The notes: generated by a model from the letters alone, not told the origin. Positions 24,849 to 34,088 are shown, numbered from the stretch's first letter. The stretch: 64,000 nucleotides of DNA from Stutzerimonas stutzeri (GCF_000952685.1 NZ_JYHV01000014.1:1-64000), one strand, 5' to 3'. Made by a program: numbers and translations.

Positions 24849-25225
24849 GAGACACCGCGGCGTCGATTCGCATCAGCCGTCCTCATTGGCAGGCGCTGCT
24901 GGATGAGTTGAGCGAAGCCCGACGCCAGCGGCATCTGGTGACCTACCGTGCCTTGGTCGAGCGACTTCAGCTCCCGGTGCCGGCCATGCAGACGTTGACG
25001 GCGGCGCTAGAGCATCTGGCAGCGCTGGATGCACGTGCTGATCGGCCGTTGCGTAGTGCATTGGTGATCAGTCAGGGCGCCAGTCGCTTGCCCAAAACGG
25101 GTTTTTTCGAATGCGCTACGCGTCTCGGGCGGTTTTCCGGTCCGGCAGACGGAGCTGCAGCCGCGTCCTGGCACGCTGGTGAGGTTGCGCGCGTATTCGA
25201 GTTCGATTACCCGGAGGCGCCGTGA
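24830..25225 (+). CDS. Conserved hypothetical protein, partner of the XRE regulator
   Basis: 131 residues, no catalytic family recognised. An N-terminal helical part (about 18-70, HWQALLDELSEARRQRHLVTYRALVERLQL) resembles a winged-helix type TYGELA module. It is followed by LRSALVISQGASRLPKTGFFE (about 82-102), a pattern (LsALV.s...lP..GFFe..) seen in small bacterial proteins of unknown role. The ATG at 24830 lies inside the preceding gene; an equally good alternative start within the first ten codons was not seen. The stop overlaps the start of the Sel1 gene (TGATG). Confidence 0.75.
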   Translation: MAAGSLRDTAASIRISRPHWQALLDELSEARRQRHLVTYRALVERLQLPVPAMQTLTAALEHLAALDARADRPLRSALVISQGASRLPKTGFFECATRLGRFSGPADGAAAASWHAGEVARVFEFDYPEAP

Positions 25226-25692
25226 TGCTGCATAAGGTCCGAGCGCGAGGCGGTTATTGGATCGCCCGTAGACTGATGGGTACACGCTGGGCTGTACGGC
25301 AGCCGAAATTGTGGCGTTGGATGGAAGGCCAATTTTCTCGCATGGCCGCGATTGGGGACCCGAAGGCGCAGAGCTTTTACGGCCACATCCTACTGTTTCG
25401 AGGTCAGGGATTTGGCGCAAGGCAGGAAGGCATACGCTTGCTTCGCCTGGCTGCCCAGGGTGGCGACGCCAAGGCTGCATACCAGATGGGTATCGTCTGC
25501 CTTGGCGAGGACGCCACTCATGGTCCCGACGGCGCTCAGGCTGCTCATTGGTGGACGCTTGCAGTCGAGAGAGGGCATCCGCTCGCTGCGGCCCGTCTGG
25601 CCCAGCTGTATGCCGCTGGCGGCCATGGGCTGGCACCTGATAAGCAACAGGCTGAACGTTACAAGGCTCGCGCCGCCAAGCTCGGGCTCTGA
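25225..25692 (+). CDS. Sel1-repeat protein
   Basis: 155 residues. Three or so Sel1-like repeats (about residues 38-150) are marked by GDPKAQSFYGHILLFRGQG, GDAKAAYQMGIVCLGED and GHPLAAARLAQLYAAGG. These alpha/alpha repeats act as protein-protein adaptors. No signal peptide is seen, so the protein is probably cytosolic. The ATG at 25225 overlaps the previous stop by one base (GTG 25222 is an alternative). The 3' end overlaps the 3' end of the convergent EAL-CBS-GGDEF gene by 34 nt. Third gene of the XRE/unknown/Sel1 cassette. Confidence 0.85.
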   Translation: MLHKVRARGGYWIARRLMGTRWAVRQPKLWRWMEGQFSRMAAIGDPKAQSFYGHILLFRGQGFGARQEGIRLLRLAAQGGDAKAAYQMGIVCLGEDATHGPDGAQAAHWWTLAVERGHPLAAARLAQLYAAGGHGLAPDKQQAERYKARAAKLGL

Positions 25693-27455
25693 TTTCTCAG
25701 CCGCTGCCGTTGCGTGTCAATCGTGTACAGGCTGAACCCTGCTTCTTGCTTAGCTTGCCGCTTGGCTTCCGAGGCCAATGCGGCAAGACATGCCGCATCG
25801 AGTTCGGCGCCGCAACCTGGCTTCAGCTGGACGGCACCAACCGAGAGCGAAAGCAGGGGATAGCGTTGCTGACCACCTTGCCTTCCTTCAGCGATGAAGC
25901 ATCCTTCAACAAGATGTTCATTGCGGTAGAACGATCGGCAACGCTGTTCGAATGCTTCGAACAATTGGCTAATTCTCGACGCCCACTCGTCTGATTTCAT
26001 TACCAGCATGAAGTCGTCGCCGCCTATATGGCCGACGAAATCACAGCTCGAATCGATCTGCTCATCGAGGCAGTGGGCCAGACATAGCAGAACCTCATCT
26101 CCCTTGGCGTAACCGTAAAGATCATTGAAGGGCTTGAAATGATCGATATCCACGTAGCAGATCACAGCTTCCCGGCCCTGTCGTAACAGGCGTGTCAGGC
26201 ATTGTTGAATCGGCACGTTGCCAGGCAGCAACGTCAGTGGGTTGGCATGGCGCGCTTGCTGGATCTTCATTTCAGTAATCAGTTTGAGCACGTCGATTAC
26301 CCGGCCCAGCCCGTGATAGCGGCCATTGACGGTAATTACGAAGTCTTCGTCGATGCGCTGCCGGGCTCGACTGGTCAACAGTCGGCTGACTTGCTGCAAA
26401 GATTGGCCAAGCTCTACCGCGAGAAAGTCATCGCTCATCAACCTACTGATGGGTTTGCGCGCCAGCAGGTCGGTCGCAAACGGCTTGAGCAGGGCGTCGG
26501 ACAGCAGGCTTCGATGAACGATGCCGACGGGTATATCCATCGCATCGAGCACCGCGACGGAGTTCAGATTCGCCTGCAGGCGGAACAGTTCCAGCACATG
26601 CCCAACCGGATGAGAGGCAATGACCGCGGATTGCTTCAGCACCAGCGGGGTCAGGTCGGGATGCTCCTCGTTGGGTGTTTCGTCGCGATTGCCGTTGCTT
26701 GGCAGAAGCACGGTTGCGTCGATGTTGGGTTCTTCTTCCGGGCGTCCCAGCAAATAGCCCTGAACAAGGTCGATGCCCATGTCCGAGAGGATTCGGAGTT
26801 CTTCGCTCAGCTCGATGCCTTCTGCGATGACCTGCGCTCGCGAGGCTCGTGCGATTTTCATGATCGACTCGACGAACTCACGTTTGATCGCGTCCCGGTG
26901 AATGCCGTCGATGAAGTAGCGGTCGATTTTCACATAGTCGGGGCGTAGCTCAGACCACATGCGCAGGCCGGAGTAGCCGGCGCCAAGGTCATCCAGCGCG
27001 ATTGAAAAGCCCATGTCGCGATAGTGGTGCAAGGCGGCATCGAGTAGCTCGAAGTCATCCGTCGGGGTCTGTTCCGTCAGTTCGATCACGACCCGGTCGG
27101 CTGAGATTCGGTACTTGTGCAACAGCTCCAGCGTACGGCCCGGCTTGTGGGTTACGTCCAGCAAGGTTTCCGGCGAGACATTGAGAAAAAGTTTGCCTTG
27201 CAGCTGCTGCTGACTGTAGCGGCGGCAAGCACTTTCACGACAGGTCATCTCGAGCTCGTTGAGCCGCCCCGCGTGTCGGGCGGCGGCGAGCAGGTTGATA
27301 GGGGAGTGCAGCGGGGTATTGGAGGGGCCGCGTGTCAGTGCTTCGTAGCCAAGTATGCGCCGTTCGGAAAGCGAAAGGATGGGCTGAAAGAGGCTGGTGA
27401 TGTCGCCGTGAGCGAGGATGTTATCCAGCGTGCTCAACTGCTCGGTGACGGTCAT
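25659..27455 (-). CDS. c-di-GMP signalling protein, EAL-CBS pair-GGDEF
   Basis: 598 residues from ATG 27455. The N-terminal EAL domain spans about 5-245, with Glu38 (EAL), Asn92, Glu125, Asp155-Asp156 (DDLGAG), Lys176, Glu212 and Gln232 all present, so it should be an active phosphodiesterase. A CBS pair lies at about 270-395. A C-terminal GGDEF domain lies at about 405-585, with Asp436 and the signature changed to GGDDF (478-482). It has no RxxD inhibitory site. The conservative change may keep GTP binding or weak cyclase activity. The architecture and the position behind prc match PA3258 of P. aeruginosa. CBS domains suggest adenine-nucleotide or other small-ligand control. Confidence 0.9.
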   Translation of the reverse strand: MTVTEQLSTLDNILAHGDITSLFQPILSLSERRILGYEALTRGPSNTPLHSPINLLAAARHAGRLNELEMTCRESACRRYSQQQLQGKLFLNVSPETLLDVTHKPGRTLELLHKYRISADRVVIELTEQTPTDDFELLDAALHHYRDMGFSIALDDLGAGYSGLRMWSELRPDYVKIDRYFIDGIHRDAIKREFVESIMKIARASRAQVIAEGIELSEELRILSDMGIDLVQGYLLGRPEEEPNIDATVLLPSNGNRDETPNEEHPDLTPLVLKQSAVIASHPVGHVLELFRLQANLNSVAVLDAMDIPVGIVHRSLLSDALLKPFATDLLARKPISRLMSDDFLAVELGQSLQQVSRLLTSRARQRIDEDFVITVNGRYHGLGRVIDVLKLITEMKIQQARHANPLTLLPGNVPIQQCLTRLLRQGREAVICYVDIDHFKPFNDLYGYAKGDEVLLCLAHCLDEQIDSSCDFVGHIGGDDFMLVMKSDEWASRISQLFEAFEQRCRSFYRNEHLVEGCFIAEGRQGGQQRYPLLSLSVGAVQLKPGCGAELDAACLAALASEAKRQAKQEAGFSLYTIDTQRQRLRNQSPSLAARAL

Positions 27456-27470
27456 GGTGATCCCGTGATG

Positions 27471-27514
27471 GCCAAAAATGCGAAGGGCCGCACAAGTGGC
27501 GGCCCTTCGCATTT
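27471..27514 (-). terminator. Terminator between prc and the EAL gene
   Basis: A 16-bp perfect stem (27476-27491 with 27499-27514) and a 7-nt loop. Reading the minus strand it ends in ATTTTTGG. It lies 38 nt after the prc stop and just before the EAL gene start, so the EAL gene needs its own promoter or read-through. Confidence 0.88.
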
Positions 27515-27552
27515 CACGACTCTATGATGTCATTTTGATGACATTCGGACGG

Positions 27553-29649
27553 CTAGCGCTCGACGGAGTTATTCTTGGCCATCACGTCCTGCAGGCCCAG
27601 GTAGTCCAGCAGGATTCTGCCGCTTTCAGACAGGTAGGCATCATCCTCGGGTTTGATCTTCTTGTCTTCGATATGCGGCGTCGTTTCGTCTTCCCTTTCG
27701 AGCTTAGTCAGCGGTTCCTCGCCCTTGGCCTTTCGCAGCGTATTCTCCAGCGCTAGCTGGCGGTTCTCGATACGTTCCTGCTGCGCCCGGCGCTTCTCCT
27801 CGTTGAGGCTGATGGTCGTCTCGTGAGTAAGCTCCTGGGCCAGGGCGAGGCGATCTCGGGTGAAAACGAAATCGGGATTTTCGCTGGTTCGCCCTTCGTG
27901 ACGGGCTTTGAGTTCGGCGAGGAATGGCTTGAATGGGTTCATGTCAGGGTTGATCGCAGCACGAATGCTGTCCCAGGGCATGGCTTCAGGCAGCGCGCTC
28001 TCGCCGATTTCCTTGGTGTCGACTTCGGCTGGATAGGAGATATCCGGAATCACACCCTGGTGCTGAGTACTCTGGCCGGACACCCGGTAGAACTTCGCCA
28101 GTGTGAGTTTGAGCTCGCCATGATTGAGCGGCTGGACGGTCTGCACGGTGCCCTTGCCGAAGGTTTGGCCGCCGACGATGAGCGCTCGGTGGTAATCCTG
28201 CATCGCGCCGGCGAAGATCTCCGACGCCGATGCCGATAGACGATTGACCAGCACGGCCAGCGGTCCTTTATAGAACGCCCCCACCTGTTCGTCGGCAAGC
28301 ACGTCGACGCGCCCGTCGCTGTTGCGAACCAGTACCGTCGGGCCCTGATCGATGAACAGGCCAGTCAGCTCCGTAGCTTCCTGAAGCGAACCACCACCGT
28401 TGTTGCGCAGGTCGATGACGACGCCATCGACCTTCTCCTGCTGCAGCTCCGTCAGCAGCTTCTTCACGTCCCGGGTGGTGCTCTTGTAGTTCTTGTCGCC
28501 GGCGCGAAGGGCCTTGAAGTCCAGGTAGAAGGCAGGCACCTCGATGACCCCGAGCTTGTAGTCGCGACCGTTCTGATTGAGGTGGAGCACGGATTTCTTG
28601 GCTGCCTGCTCCTCAAGCTTGACCGCTTCACGAGTAATGGCGACGACCTTGCTGCTCTGGTCGTTGGGCGCGTTGCTTGCTGGTACGACCTCGAGGCGAA
28701 CGACTGAACCTTTCGGACCGCGGATCAGTTTGACGACCTCGTCGAGGCGCCAGCCGATCACGTCGACCATTTCCTCGTCGCCTTGGCCTACGCCGACGAT
28801 TTTGTCCGCGGGGGCGATCTGCTTGCTCTTCTCGGCGGGGCCGGCGGGAACCAGTCGTACCACCTTGACGTACTCATTGTCGCTTTGCAGCACGGCACCA
28901 ATGCCTTCCAGGGAAAGGCTCATGTTGATGTCGAAGTTTTCCGCATTGTCGGGCGACAGGTATTGGGTGTGCGGATCGTAGGATTGCGCGAAGGCATTGA
29001 TATAGGCCTGGAAGACGTCTTCGCCACGGGTCTGCTCAAGACGCGACAGCTGGTTCTTGTAGCGCTTGGTCAGCAGCTCCGTGATCGCCTTTGGCTCCTT
29101 ACCGGCTATCTTCAGTCGCAACACCTCATCCTTGACGCGTTTACGCCAGAGATCATCCAGCTCTTTCTCGTCCTTGGGCCAGGCGGCGTTCTCGCGATCG
29201 ACCAGCAATTCTTCGTCGAGTGTGAAGTCGAAGCTGTCCACCCCTTTTTCCAGCAGGCTCAGCGCGTATTGAAGCCGGCTCTGCAGGCGCTCAAGGTGAA
29301 CCTTGTAGATCGCGAAGCCGGGCTCGAGGTTGCCGTTTTTAAGGAAGTTGTCGAATTCGTTGCGCCAGGGTTCGAACTCGGCCAGATCGCCTGCGGTGAA
29401 ATAGCTGCGCGACGGATCGAGCATCTTGATGTAGCTGTCGAAAATCTTCGACGAGCGGGCGTCATTGAGGGGTGGCTTATTGTAATGATGGCGCTTGAGC
29501 AACTCGACGATGTTGAGGCTGGCAATTACCTGATCGCGGTCGGGCTGCAGGTAGTCCCAGTCGTGTCCGGCTGCCGGTTTGGCCTGGGCGATGCTGGCCT
29601 GAAGGCCGAGCAACAGGGCTAGAAAGCCCGTAGTCAATGATCGTTTCAT
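27553..29649 (-). CDS. algO: Tail-specific protease Prc (AlgO)
   Basis: A 698-residue periplasmic C-terminal processing protease. The signal peptide is about residues 1-23 (MKRSLTTGFLALLLGLQASIAQA). The NlpI/Prc N-terminal helical domain is followed by a PDZ domain (about 245-325, SLEGIGAVLQ). The S41 catalytic core carries Ser474 (SASASEIF) and Lys499 (QTFGKGT), spaced 25 residues apart as in E. coli Prc (S452/K477). It then has the DUF3340 C-terminal region. In P. aeruginosa AlgO degrades mutant MucA and so feeds AlgU signalling. The start follows homologs; the ATG at 29649 has no clear Shine-Dalgarno, and neither does an upstream ATG at 29685. Confidence 0.94.
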   Translation of the reverse strand: MKRSLTTGFLALLLGLQASIAQAKPAAGHDWDYLQPDRDQVIASLNIVELLKRHHYNKPPLNDARSSKIFDSYIKMLDPSRSYFTAGDLAEFEPWRNEFDNFLKNGNLEPGFAIYKVHLERLQSRLQYALSLLEKGVDSFDFTLDEELLVDRENAAWPKDEKELDDLWRKRVKDEVLRLKIAGKEPKAITELLTKRYKNQLSRLEQTRGEDVFQAYINAFAQSYDPHTQYLSPDNAENFDINMSLSLEGIGAVLQSDNEYVKVVRLVPAGPAEKSKQIAPADKIVGVGQGDEEMVDVIGWRLDEVVKLIRGPKGSVVRLEVVPASNAPNDQSSKVVAITREAVKLEEQAAKKSVLHLNQNGRDYKLGVIEVPAFYLDFKALRAGDKNYKSTTRDVKKLLTELQQEKVDGVVIDLRNNGGGSLQEATELTGLFIDQGPTVLVRNSDGRVDVLADEQVGAFYKGPLAVLVNRLSASASEIFAGAMQDYHRALIVGGQTFGKGTVQTVQPLNHGELKLTLAKFYRVSGQSTQHQGVIPDISYPAEVDTKEIGESALPEAMPWDSIRAAINPDMNPFKPFLAELKARHEGRTSENPDFVFTRDRLALAQELTHETTISLNEEKRRAQQERIENRQLALENTLRKAKGEEPLTKLEREDETTPHIEDKKIKPEDDAYLSESGRILLDYLGLQDVMAKNNSVER

Positions 29650-30095
29650 TTCGAAGGAGCGACACGAGGCTGGGTAATAACGCATATTAGGCCATCAAAT
29701 CAGGCGCCGGGGGCGGGATCCGCCCGGCGGAAAATAACAACAGCCCGGTGGAATCTGACGGGCTAGTACGCCGTGACAAAGAATCACATCAGGATGCCAG
29801 GGCGAGTCCCGCACAACACCACCATACCGATTTGGTTATCGATGGTTGGGGCGGGTGTATCGCTATGTGGCCTGAACAGAGAATTATCAGCGGCCTGCAT
29901 TGCCAGAATAGCGGCCGAGCGGGCACAGGTCTGACCCACTATGGAGGCAGCAAGAAGGCATTGCAAGGCGTTGAGGGCCTGGGGGTGGATGAAGCGCACC
30001 GCTCCAAGCCGTGGCGATGGCAGGTAAGGGTCCGGGTCACGGCTGCAGTCCCTTGCGCCTGGGTTCCAGGCGCACACCACGACTGCTTCATGCAA
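29650..30095. other. Gene-poor region between prc and apeB
   Basis: About 445 bp with no supported gene. It holds small hairpins: GGGCGG/CCGCCC at 29711-29725, AGCCCG/CGGGCT at 29741-29763 (a weak minus-strand terminator shape with a T-rich tail), and GCGCCTGG/CCAGGCGC at 30055-30073. A minus-strand open frame of 103 codons (29784-30095) starts at TTG without a Shine-Dalgarno and is not called. The prc promoter should lie in the right part of the first 100 bp, but no clear -35/-10 was found. Confidence 0.5.
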
Positions 30096-31385
30096 TCAAG
30101 GCAGCTCGGCGCTTGAATAGAACGCAGTGAGTACCTTGACCAGATGCGCCAGGTCCTGGCTGCCCGCTAACTCGCGAATCGAGTGCATACCAAAGGTCGG
30201 CAGGCCAATATCCACTGTGCGCACGCCAAGCTGACTGGCGGTGATAGGTCCGATGGTCGAACCGCACCCCATGTCGCTTCGGGTAACGAAGCTCTGAACC
30301 GACACCTCATTTTCCAAACAGAGATGACGGAAGAAACCAGCGGTTTCGCTGCTAGTGGCATAACGCTGATTGCTGTTGACCTTGATGACCGGCCCGGCAT
30401 TGAGTTTCGGGCCGTGATTGCCGTCGTGTTTGTCGGCATAGTTGGGATGCACGGCGTGTGCATTGTCGGCAGAAATCAGCAATGAGCGGTTGATGCTGCG
30501 CTGGAAGGCCTCGCTTTCAGGCAGCACCCGACGCAATACCTGCTCGAGGAATGGCCCATCAGCACCGCACATCGACGCGGAGCCGACTTCTTCATGATCG
30601 GTACAGACCAGGATGCAAGTTTCTTCCGGGGCGGCCCGTAGCAGGGCCTGCAGCCCGGCGAAGCACGACAGCAGGTTGTCCAAACGGGCACCTGCGATGA
30701 AGTCGCCGTTCAGGCCGATGACGGCCGCGCTCTGGGTGTCGTAAAAACTCAGCTCGAAATCCAGTACCACGTCCGCTACCAGCCCATGCTCGCGGCTTAG
30801 CTGGTCGGCCAGCAAAGCACGAAAGTCCGGGCGGTCTTCGCTGGCGATCTGCGCCAGAATCGGTGGCAGCTCGTTCTGGGGGTTGATTGCCCAGCCTTGA
30901 TTGGCGTCCCGGTTGAGGTGGATGGCGAGGCTGGGGATGATCGCGATCGGCAGTTTGAAATCGATCAGCTGGCTTTCGATTCGGCCGTCACGGCTATAGG
31001 TCACGCGTCCGGCCAGCGACAGGTCCCGATCGAACCAGGGCGCCAGCAGCGCACCCCCATACACTTCCACACCCAGCTGCCAGAAGCCCTGGCGCTGCAG
31101 CTCCGGCTGGGGTTTGACCCGCAGGCAGGGGCTGTCGGTGTGGGCACCGACCATGCGCATGCCGTGCTCGATGACCGATTTGCTGCCGAGTTGAAAGGCG
31201 ATGATCGCGGAGTCGTTACGGGTCACGTAGTAGCGGCCACCTGGCTCGGTATGCCACGTCTCGCTTTCGTCCAACGACTTGTAACCGGCAGCCTGAAGGC
31301 CCCGCGCTAGGCTGCGGGTGGCATGAAACGGCGTTGGAGAAGCCTTGAGGTAATCGATCAGACCCTGGTTGAGTTCTTCGCGCAT
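30096..31385 (-). CDS. apeB: M18 family aminopeptidase ApeB
   Basis: A 429-residue cytosolic aspartyl-type aminopeptidase. Dinuclear metal ligands of the M18 fold are in place: [14 protein letters not shown] (His/Asp, about residues 79-92), the [13 protein letters not shown] aspartate near 235, the catalytic Glu pair in [15 protein letters not shown] (about 262-276), and the late His in [11 protein letters not shown] and neighbours. The start is ATG 31385 with AGGAG 7 nt upstream. It lies 91 nt after rluA on the same strand. The order min-rluA-apeB matches P. aeruginosa PA3243-PA3247. Confidence 0.92.
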   Translation of the reverse strand: MREELNQGLIDYLKASPTPFHATRSLARGLQAAGYKSLDESETWHTEPGGRYYVTRNDSAIIAFQLGSKSVIEHGMRMVGAHTDSPCLRVKPQPELQRQGFWQLGVEVYGGALLAPWFDRDLSLAGRVTYSRDGRIESQLIDFKLPIAIIPSLAIHLNRDANQGWAINPQNELPPILAQIASEDRPDFRALLADQLSREHGLVADVVLDFELSFYDTQSAAVIGLNGDFIAGARLDNLLSCFAGLQALLRAAPEETCILVCTDHEEVGSASMCGADGPFLEQVLRRVLPESEAFQRSINRSLLISADNAHAVHPNYADKHDGNHGPKLNAGPVIKVNSNQRYATSSETAGFFRHLCLENEVSVQSFVTRSDMGCGSTIGPITASQLGVRTVDIGLPTFGMHSIRELAGSQDLAHLVKVLTAFYSSAELP

Positions 31386-31476
31386 GACGAGCTCCTGACT
31401 GCAAGGCCAAGGAGTTTACCGTATTGACGGGGACTGACTCGATGGTCACTCACAACCGGGCGCGCGAATGCAGCAT

Positions 31477-32112
31477 TTAAAAGGGAGCCGGGCAGTCGAA
31501 GCGCATGCGCTTACCCGTCTGGGGGTGGGTCAGGGCGAGCATGCTGGCGTGCAGGCAAAGCCGGTCATGGGCCGCCAACGCCTGCTCATGGGCGTACAGT
31601 CGATCGCCGAGCAGCGGATGGCCAATCGAAAGCATATGTACACGCAGCTGATGCGAGCGCCCAGTGATCGGTGTCAGTTCGACTCGGCTGTAGTGGCCGC
31701 AACGCTCGAGCACGCGCCAGTAAGTCAGGGCATGCTTACCCAGCTCATGGTCGACCACATGCCGCGGTTTGGTCGGCGGGTCGTAGCGCAGCGGCAGGTC
31801 GACGCTGCCGCTCTGCTGTTCGGGCTCGCCCCAGCACAGCGCGGTGTAGGTCTTTTCGGTTTCGCGGTCGTGAAATTGCCGCGACAGCTCGCGGTGACTA
31901 TCGGCATCGCGCGCGAGCACGATCAGGCCGGAGGTTTCCCAGTCCAGGCGATGGACGATACGTGCCTCGGGGTAGCCGTTTTCCTGCAGGCGCGTCACCA
32001 GGCAGTCCTTGTTGTCATCGGCGCGACCGGGCACGGACAACAACAGGGTGGGTTTATTGATCACCAGCAGGGCGGCGTCCTGGTGGATCATCTGGATGTT
32101 GCTTAGGGGCAT
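31477..32112 (-). CDS. rluA: RluA-family pseudouridine synthase
   Basis: 211 residues. The catalytic motif ARIVHRLDWETSGLIV (about residues 50-65) carries the nucleophilic Asp, followed by KTYTALCWG and the RSHQLRVHMLSIGHPLLGD motif near the end. E. coli RluA modifies 23S rRNA U746 and tRNA U32; the same targets are inferred. The ATG at 32112 (MPLSNIQMIHQDAALL) fits the family better than the one at 32133. There is no S4 domain, as expected for RluA. Downstream of minE on the same strand. Confidence 0.88.
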   Translation of the reverse strand: MPLSNIQMIHQDAALLVINKPTLLLSVPGRADDNKDCLVTRLQENGYPEARIVHRLDWETSGLIVLARDADSHRELSRQFHDRETEKTYTALCWGEPEQQSGSVDLPLRYDPPTKPRHVVDHELGKHALTYWRVLERCGHYSRVELTPITGRSHQLRVHMLSIGHPLLGDRLYAHEQALAAHDRLCLHASMLALTHPQTGKRMRFDCPAPF

Positions 32113-32171
32113 CTTGGGATTCCGCAAACGCAATCGGCGACCGAAGTCGCCGATAATTCTGCCGTGGCAAG

Positions 32172-32193
32172 CGAGCGGGCCTCTGCCCGCTCG
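32172..32193 (-). terminator. Hairpin directly behind minE
   Basis: A perfect 9-bp stem CGAGCGGGC / GCCCGCTCG with a 4-nt loop starts 1 nt after the minE stop. There is no T tract behind it on the minus strand, so it may protect the minCDE mRNA end or act as a weak terminator before rluA. Confidence 0.5.
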
Positions 32194-32194
32194 A

Positions 32195-32452
32195 TCAACG
32201 ATCCGGCAGGGTGATGTTCAGCTCGAGGATCGAGCAGCTGCCCTGGTCTTCCAGGGCGACCTGGACCTGGTCGCTGTCGATGTTGACGTACTTGCGGATC
32301 ACCTCGACCAACTCTTTCTGCAGGGCGGGAAGGTAGTCCGGCTGAGTCCTCTGGCCGCGCTCGTGGGCGACGATGATCTGCAGACGTTCCTTGGCGATGT
32401 TGGCGGGCGTTTCCTTCTTCTTGCGCTCACGAAAGAAGTCGAGAAGGTTCAT
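32195..32452 (-). CDS. minE: Cell division topological specificity factor MinE
   Basis: 85 residues. The N-terminal membrane-targeting and anti-MinCD segment ([32 protein letters not shown], residues 1-32) is followed by the dimerising domain (about 35-80). MinE drives MinD off the poles and makes the pole-to-pole oscillation that places the septum at mid-cell. Its ATG overlaps the minD stop by 4 nt (ATGA), so translation is coupled. Confidence 0.96.
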   Translation of the reverse strand: MNLLDFFRERKKKETPANIAKERLQIIVAHERGQRTQPDYLPALQKELVEVIRKYVNIDSDQVQVALEDQGSCSILELNITLPDR

Positions 32453-33264
32453 TCGCGGCCTCCGAACAGTCGTTGCAGGAAGCCCTGCTTCTTCACGTCG
32501 AGGAAGCGATGATTCACTTCCTTGCCCAGCAGGCGATCTACCGCATCGCTGTAGGCCTGGCCAGCATCGCTTTGGTCGTCGAGGATCACCGGTACGCCCT
32601 GGTTGGATGCCTTCAGCACCGCCTGGGATTCCGGAATGACGCCGAGCAGACGGATCGACAGGATTTCCTCGACGTCTTCAACGCCGAGCATCTCGCCCTT
32701 GACTACGCGTTCGGGGTTGTAGCGGGTCAGCAGCAGGTGTTCCTTGATCGACTCTTCGCCGTTCTCGGCACGGCGGGACTTGCTGGCCAGTAGGCCCAGC
32801 ATGCGGTCCGAGTCGCGAACCGAGGAAACTTCCGGGTTGGTCACGACAATGGCTTCGTCGGCGAAGTACATCGCCAGGTGTGCGCCTTTCTCGATGCCGG
32901 CCGGAGAGTCGCAGATGACGAATTCAAAGGTTTTGGCCAGCTCGTCGATCACTTTGCCAACGCCTTCGAGCGTCAGGGCGTCCTTGTCACGGGTCTGGCT
33001 GGCGGCCAGCACGTAGAGGTTTTCGAGGCGCTTGTCTTTGATCAGCGCCTGGGTCAGGGTAGCGTCGCCCTGAATGACGTTAACGAAGTCATACACCACA
33101 CGGCGCTCGCAGCCCATGATCAGGTCCAGATTACGCAGGCCAACGTCGAAGTCGACGATGACGGTCTTGTGGCCGCGCAGAGCGAGGCCGGTACCGATGG
33201 CGGCGCTGGTAGTGGTTTTACCGACGCCACCCTTGCCGGAAGTGACTACGAGGATCTTGGCCAA
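32449..33264 (-). CDS. minD: Septum site-determining ATPase MinD
   Basis: A 271-residue deviant Walker A ATPase. [18 protein letters not shown] (about residues 7-24) carries both signature lysines. Switch regions are visible in [12 protein letters not shown] and [13 protein letters not shown]-terminal amphipathic helix (GFLQRLFGG) targets the membrane. The start codon is TTG (33264-33262) with a GGTG about 8 nt upstream. No ATG is available in the first residues and the protein begins exactly as its homologs do ([12 protein letters not shown]), so TTG is well supported. It is the middle gene of minC-minD-minE. Confidence 0.96.
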   Translation of the reverse strand: MAKILVVTSGKGGVGKTTTSAAIGTGLALRGHKTVIVDFDVGLRNLDLIMGCERRVVYDFVNVIQGDATLTQALIKDKRLENLYVLAASQTRDKDALTLEGVGKVIDELAKTFEFVICDSPAGIEKGAHLAMYFADEAIVVTNPEVSSVRDSDRMLGLLASKSRRAENGEESIKEHLLLTRYNPERVVKGEMLGVEDVEEILSIRLLGVIPESQAVLKASNQGVPVILDDQSDAGQAYSDAVDRLLGKEVNHRFLDVKKQGFLQRLFGGRE

Positions 33265-33356
33265 GGTGATTCACCCTAAATATGGAAGTCGGGACCTTCA
33301 GCCGAGTCGGCGTCAGGAGGCCCGTTTTGGTGCTTGAAAATTCGCGGCAGTATCCG

Positions 33357-34088
33357 TTAAAGGCGGGTGATGTTCAACACGTCGCCGGATAGCTTCATCT
33401 GTACGGCTTCGGTCCACAGCGGATCGCGGCGCAAGTCTTCGGCAACCTTGTAATGACCAGCAATGGAAACCATTTCAGCGGCGAGCTGCTGACAGAATAT
33501 TCGCGCATTGGTGTCGCCCTTGATGCCGGCCAGGGCACGCCCGCGTAGCGGACCGTACACATGGATGTTTCCATCGGCGAGAAGTTCCGCGCCCGGGCTG
33601 ACGGCGGCCAGCACAATGAGATCGCCACCCTGGGCATAGACTTGCTGACCGCCGCGAATCGGTGTGGTCACCACGCGAGTGGGTCGATAAGTCGGTTCAG
33701 CCGGCTTGGATGGTTCGGCCGGGCTCTTGTTGGAGAGGTCGAGCTTACGTTCCTTGGCTCCGGACGGCGGCAGTATCGGCAGATCCAGCGCCGAAGCCGC
33801 CTCGACCACCTGCGGGTCGGCAGCTCGCAGCGCCAGCGTGCGCAGGCCGTGCTTGCGGCACAGTGCAATAAGCGCCGGAAGGTCGAGACCACACTCGGCG
33901 GGCAGCTTGTCCAGTGCGAGCACTAGAGGCGTGTTGTTAAAAAAATCCGGGGCCTGCGCGACCTTCACGGCCAATTGCCGATCGAGACGCTCCAGGTCGT
34001 TCTGCGTCAGCTCCAGGACGGTAATGGCAAGCATGCTGCCCTTGAGCTGGAATACGGGGGGCTGGTCAGGAGAATCGGCTTGGCTCAT
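33357..34088 (-). CDS. minC: Septum site-determining protein MinC
   Basis: A 243-residue FtsZ assembly inhibitor. The N-terminal domain (about 10-105) binds FtsZ. A Pro/Ser/Lys linker follows at about 115-140. The C-terminal right-handed beta-helix (about 140-243) contains [34 protein letters not shown] and RALAGIKGD, the MinC_C signature for dimerisation and MinD binding. minD follows after 92 nt. Divergent from htrB. Confidence 0.95.
   Translation of the reverse strand: MSQADSPDQPPVFQLKGSMLAITVLELTQNDLERLDRQLAVKVAQAPDFFNNTPLVLALDKLPAECGLDLPALIALCRKHGLRTLALRAADPQVVEAASALDLPILPPSGAKERKLDLSNKSPAEPSKPAEPTYRPTRVVTTPIRGGQQVYAQGGDLIVLAAVSPGAELLADGNIHVYGPLRGRALAGIKGDTNARIFCQQLAAEMVSIAGHYKVAEDLRRDPLWTEAVQMKLSGDVLNITRL

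Noticed and set aside
24522..25225. XRE gene and its partner as a classical toxin-antitoxin pair
   Set aside because: The regulator has an antitoxin-like beginning, but the partner lacks any known toxin motif and a third conserved-looking gene is part of the unit; kept only as a possibility in the findings.
29784..30095. Minus-strand open frame of 103 codons between apeB and prc
   Set aside because: TTG start, no Shine-Dalgarno, no signal, no recognisable domain, and it begins inside the apeB stop region.
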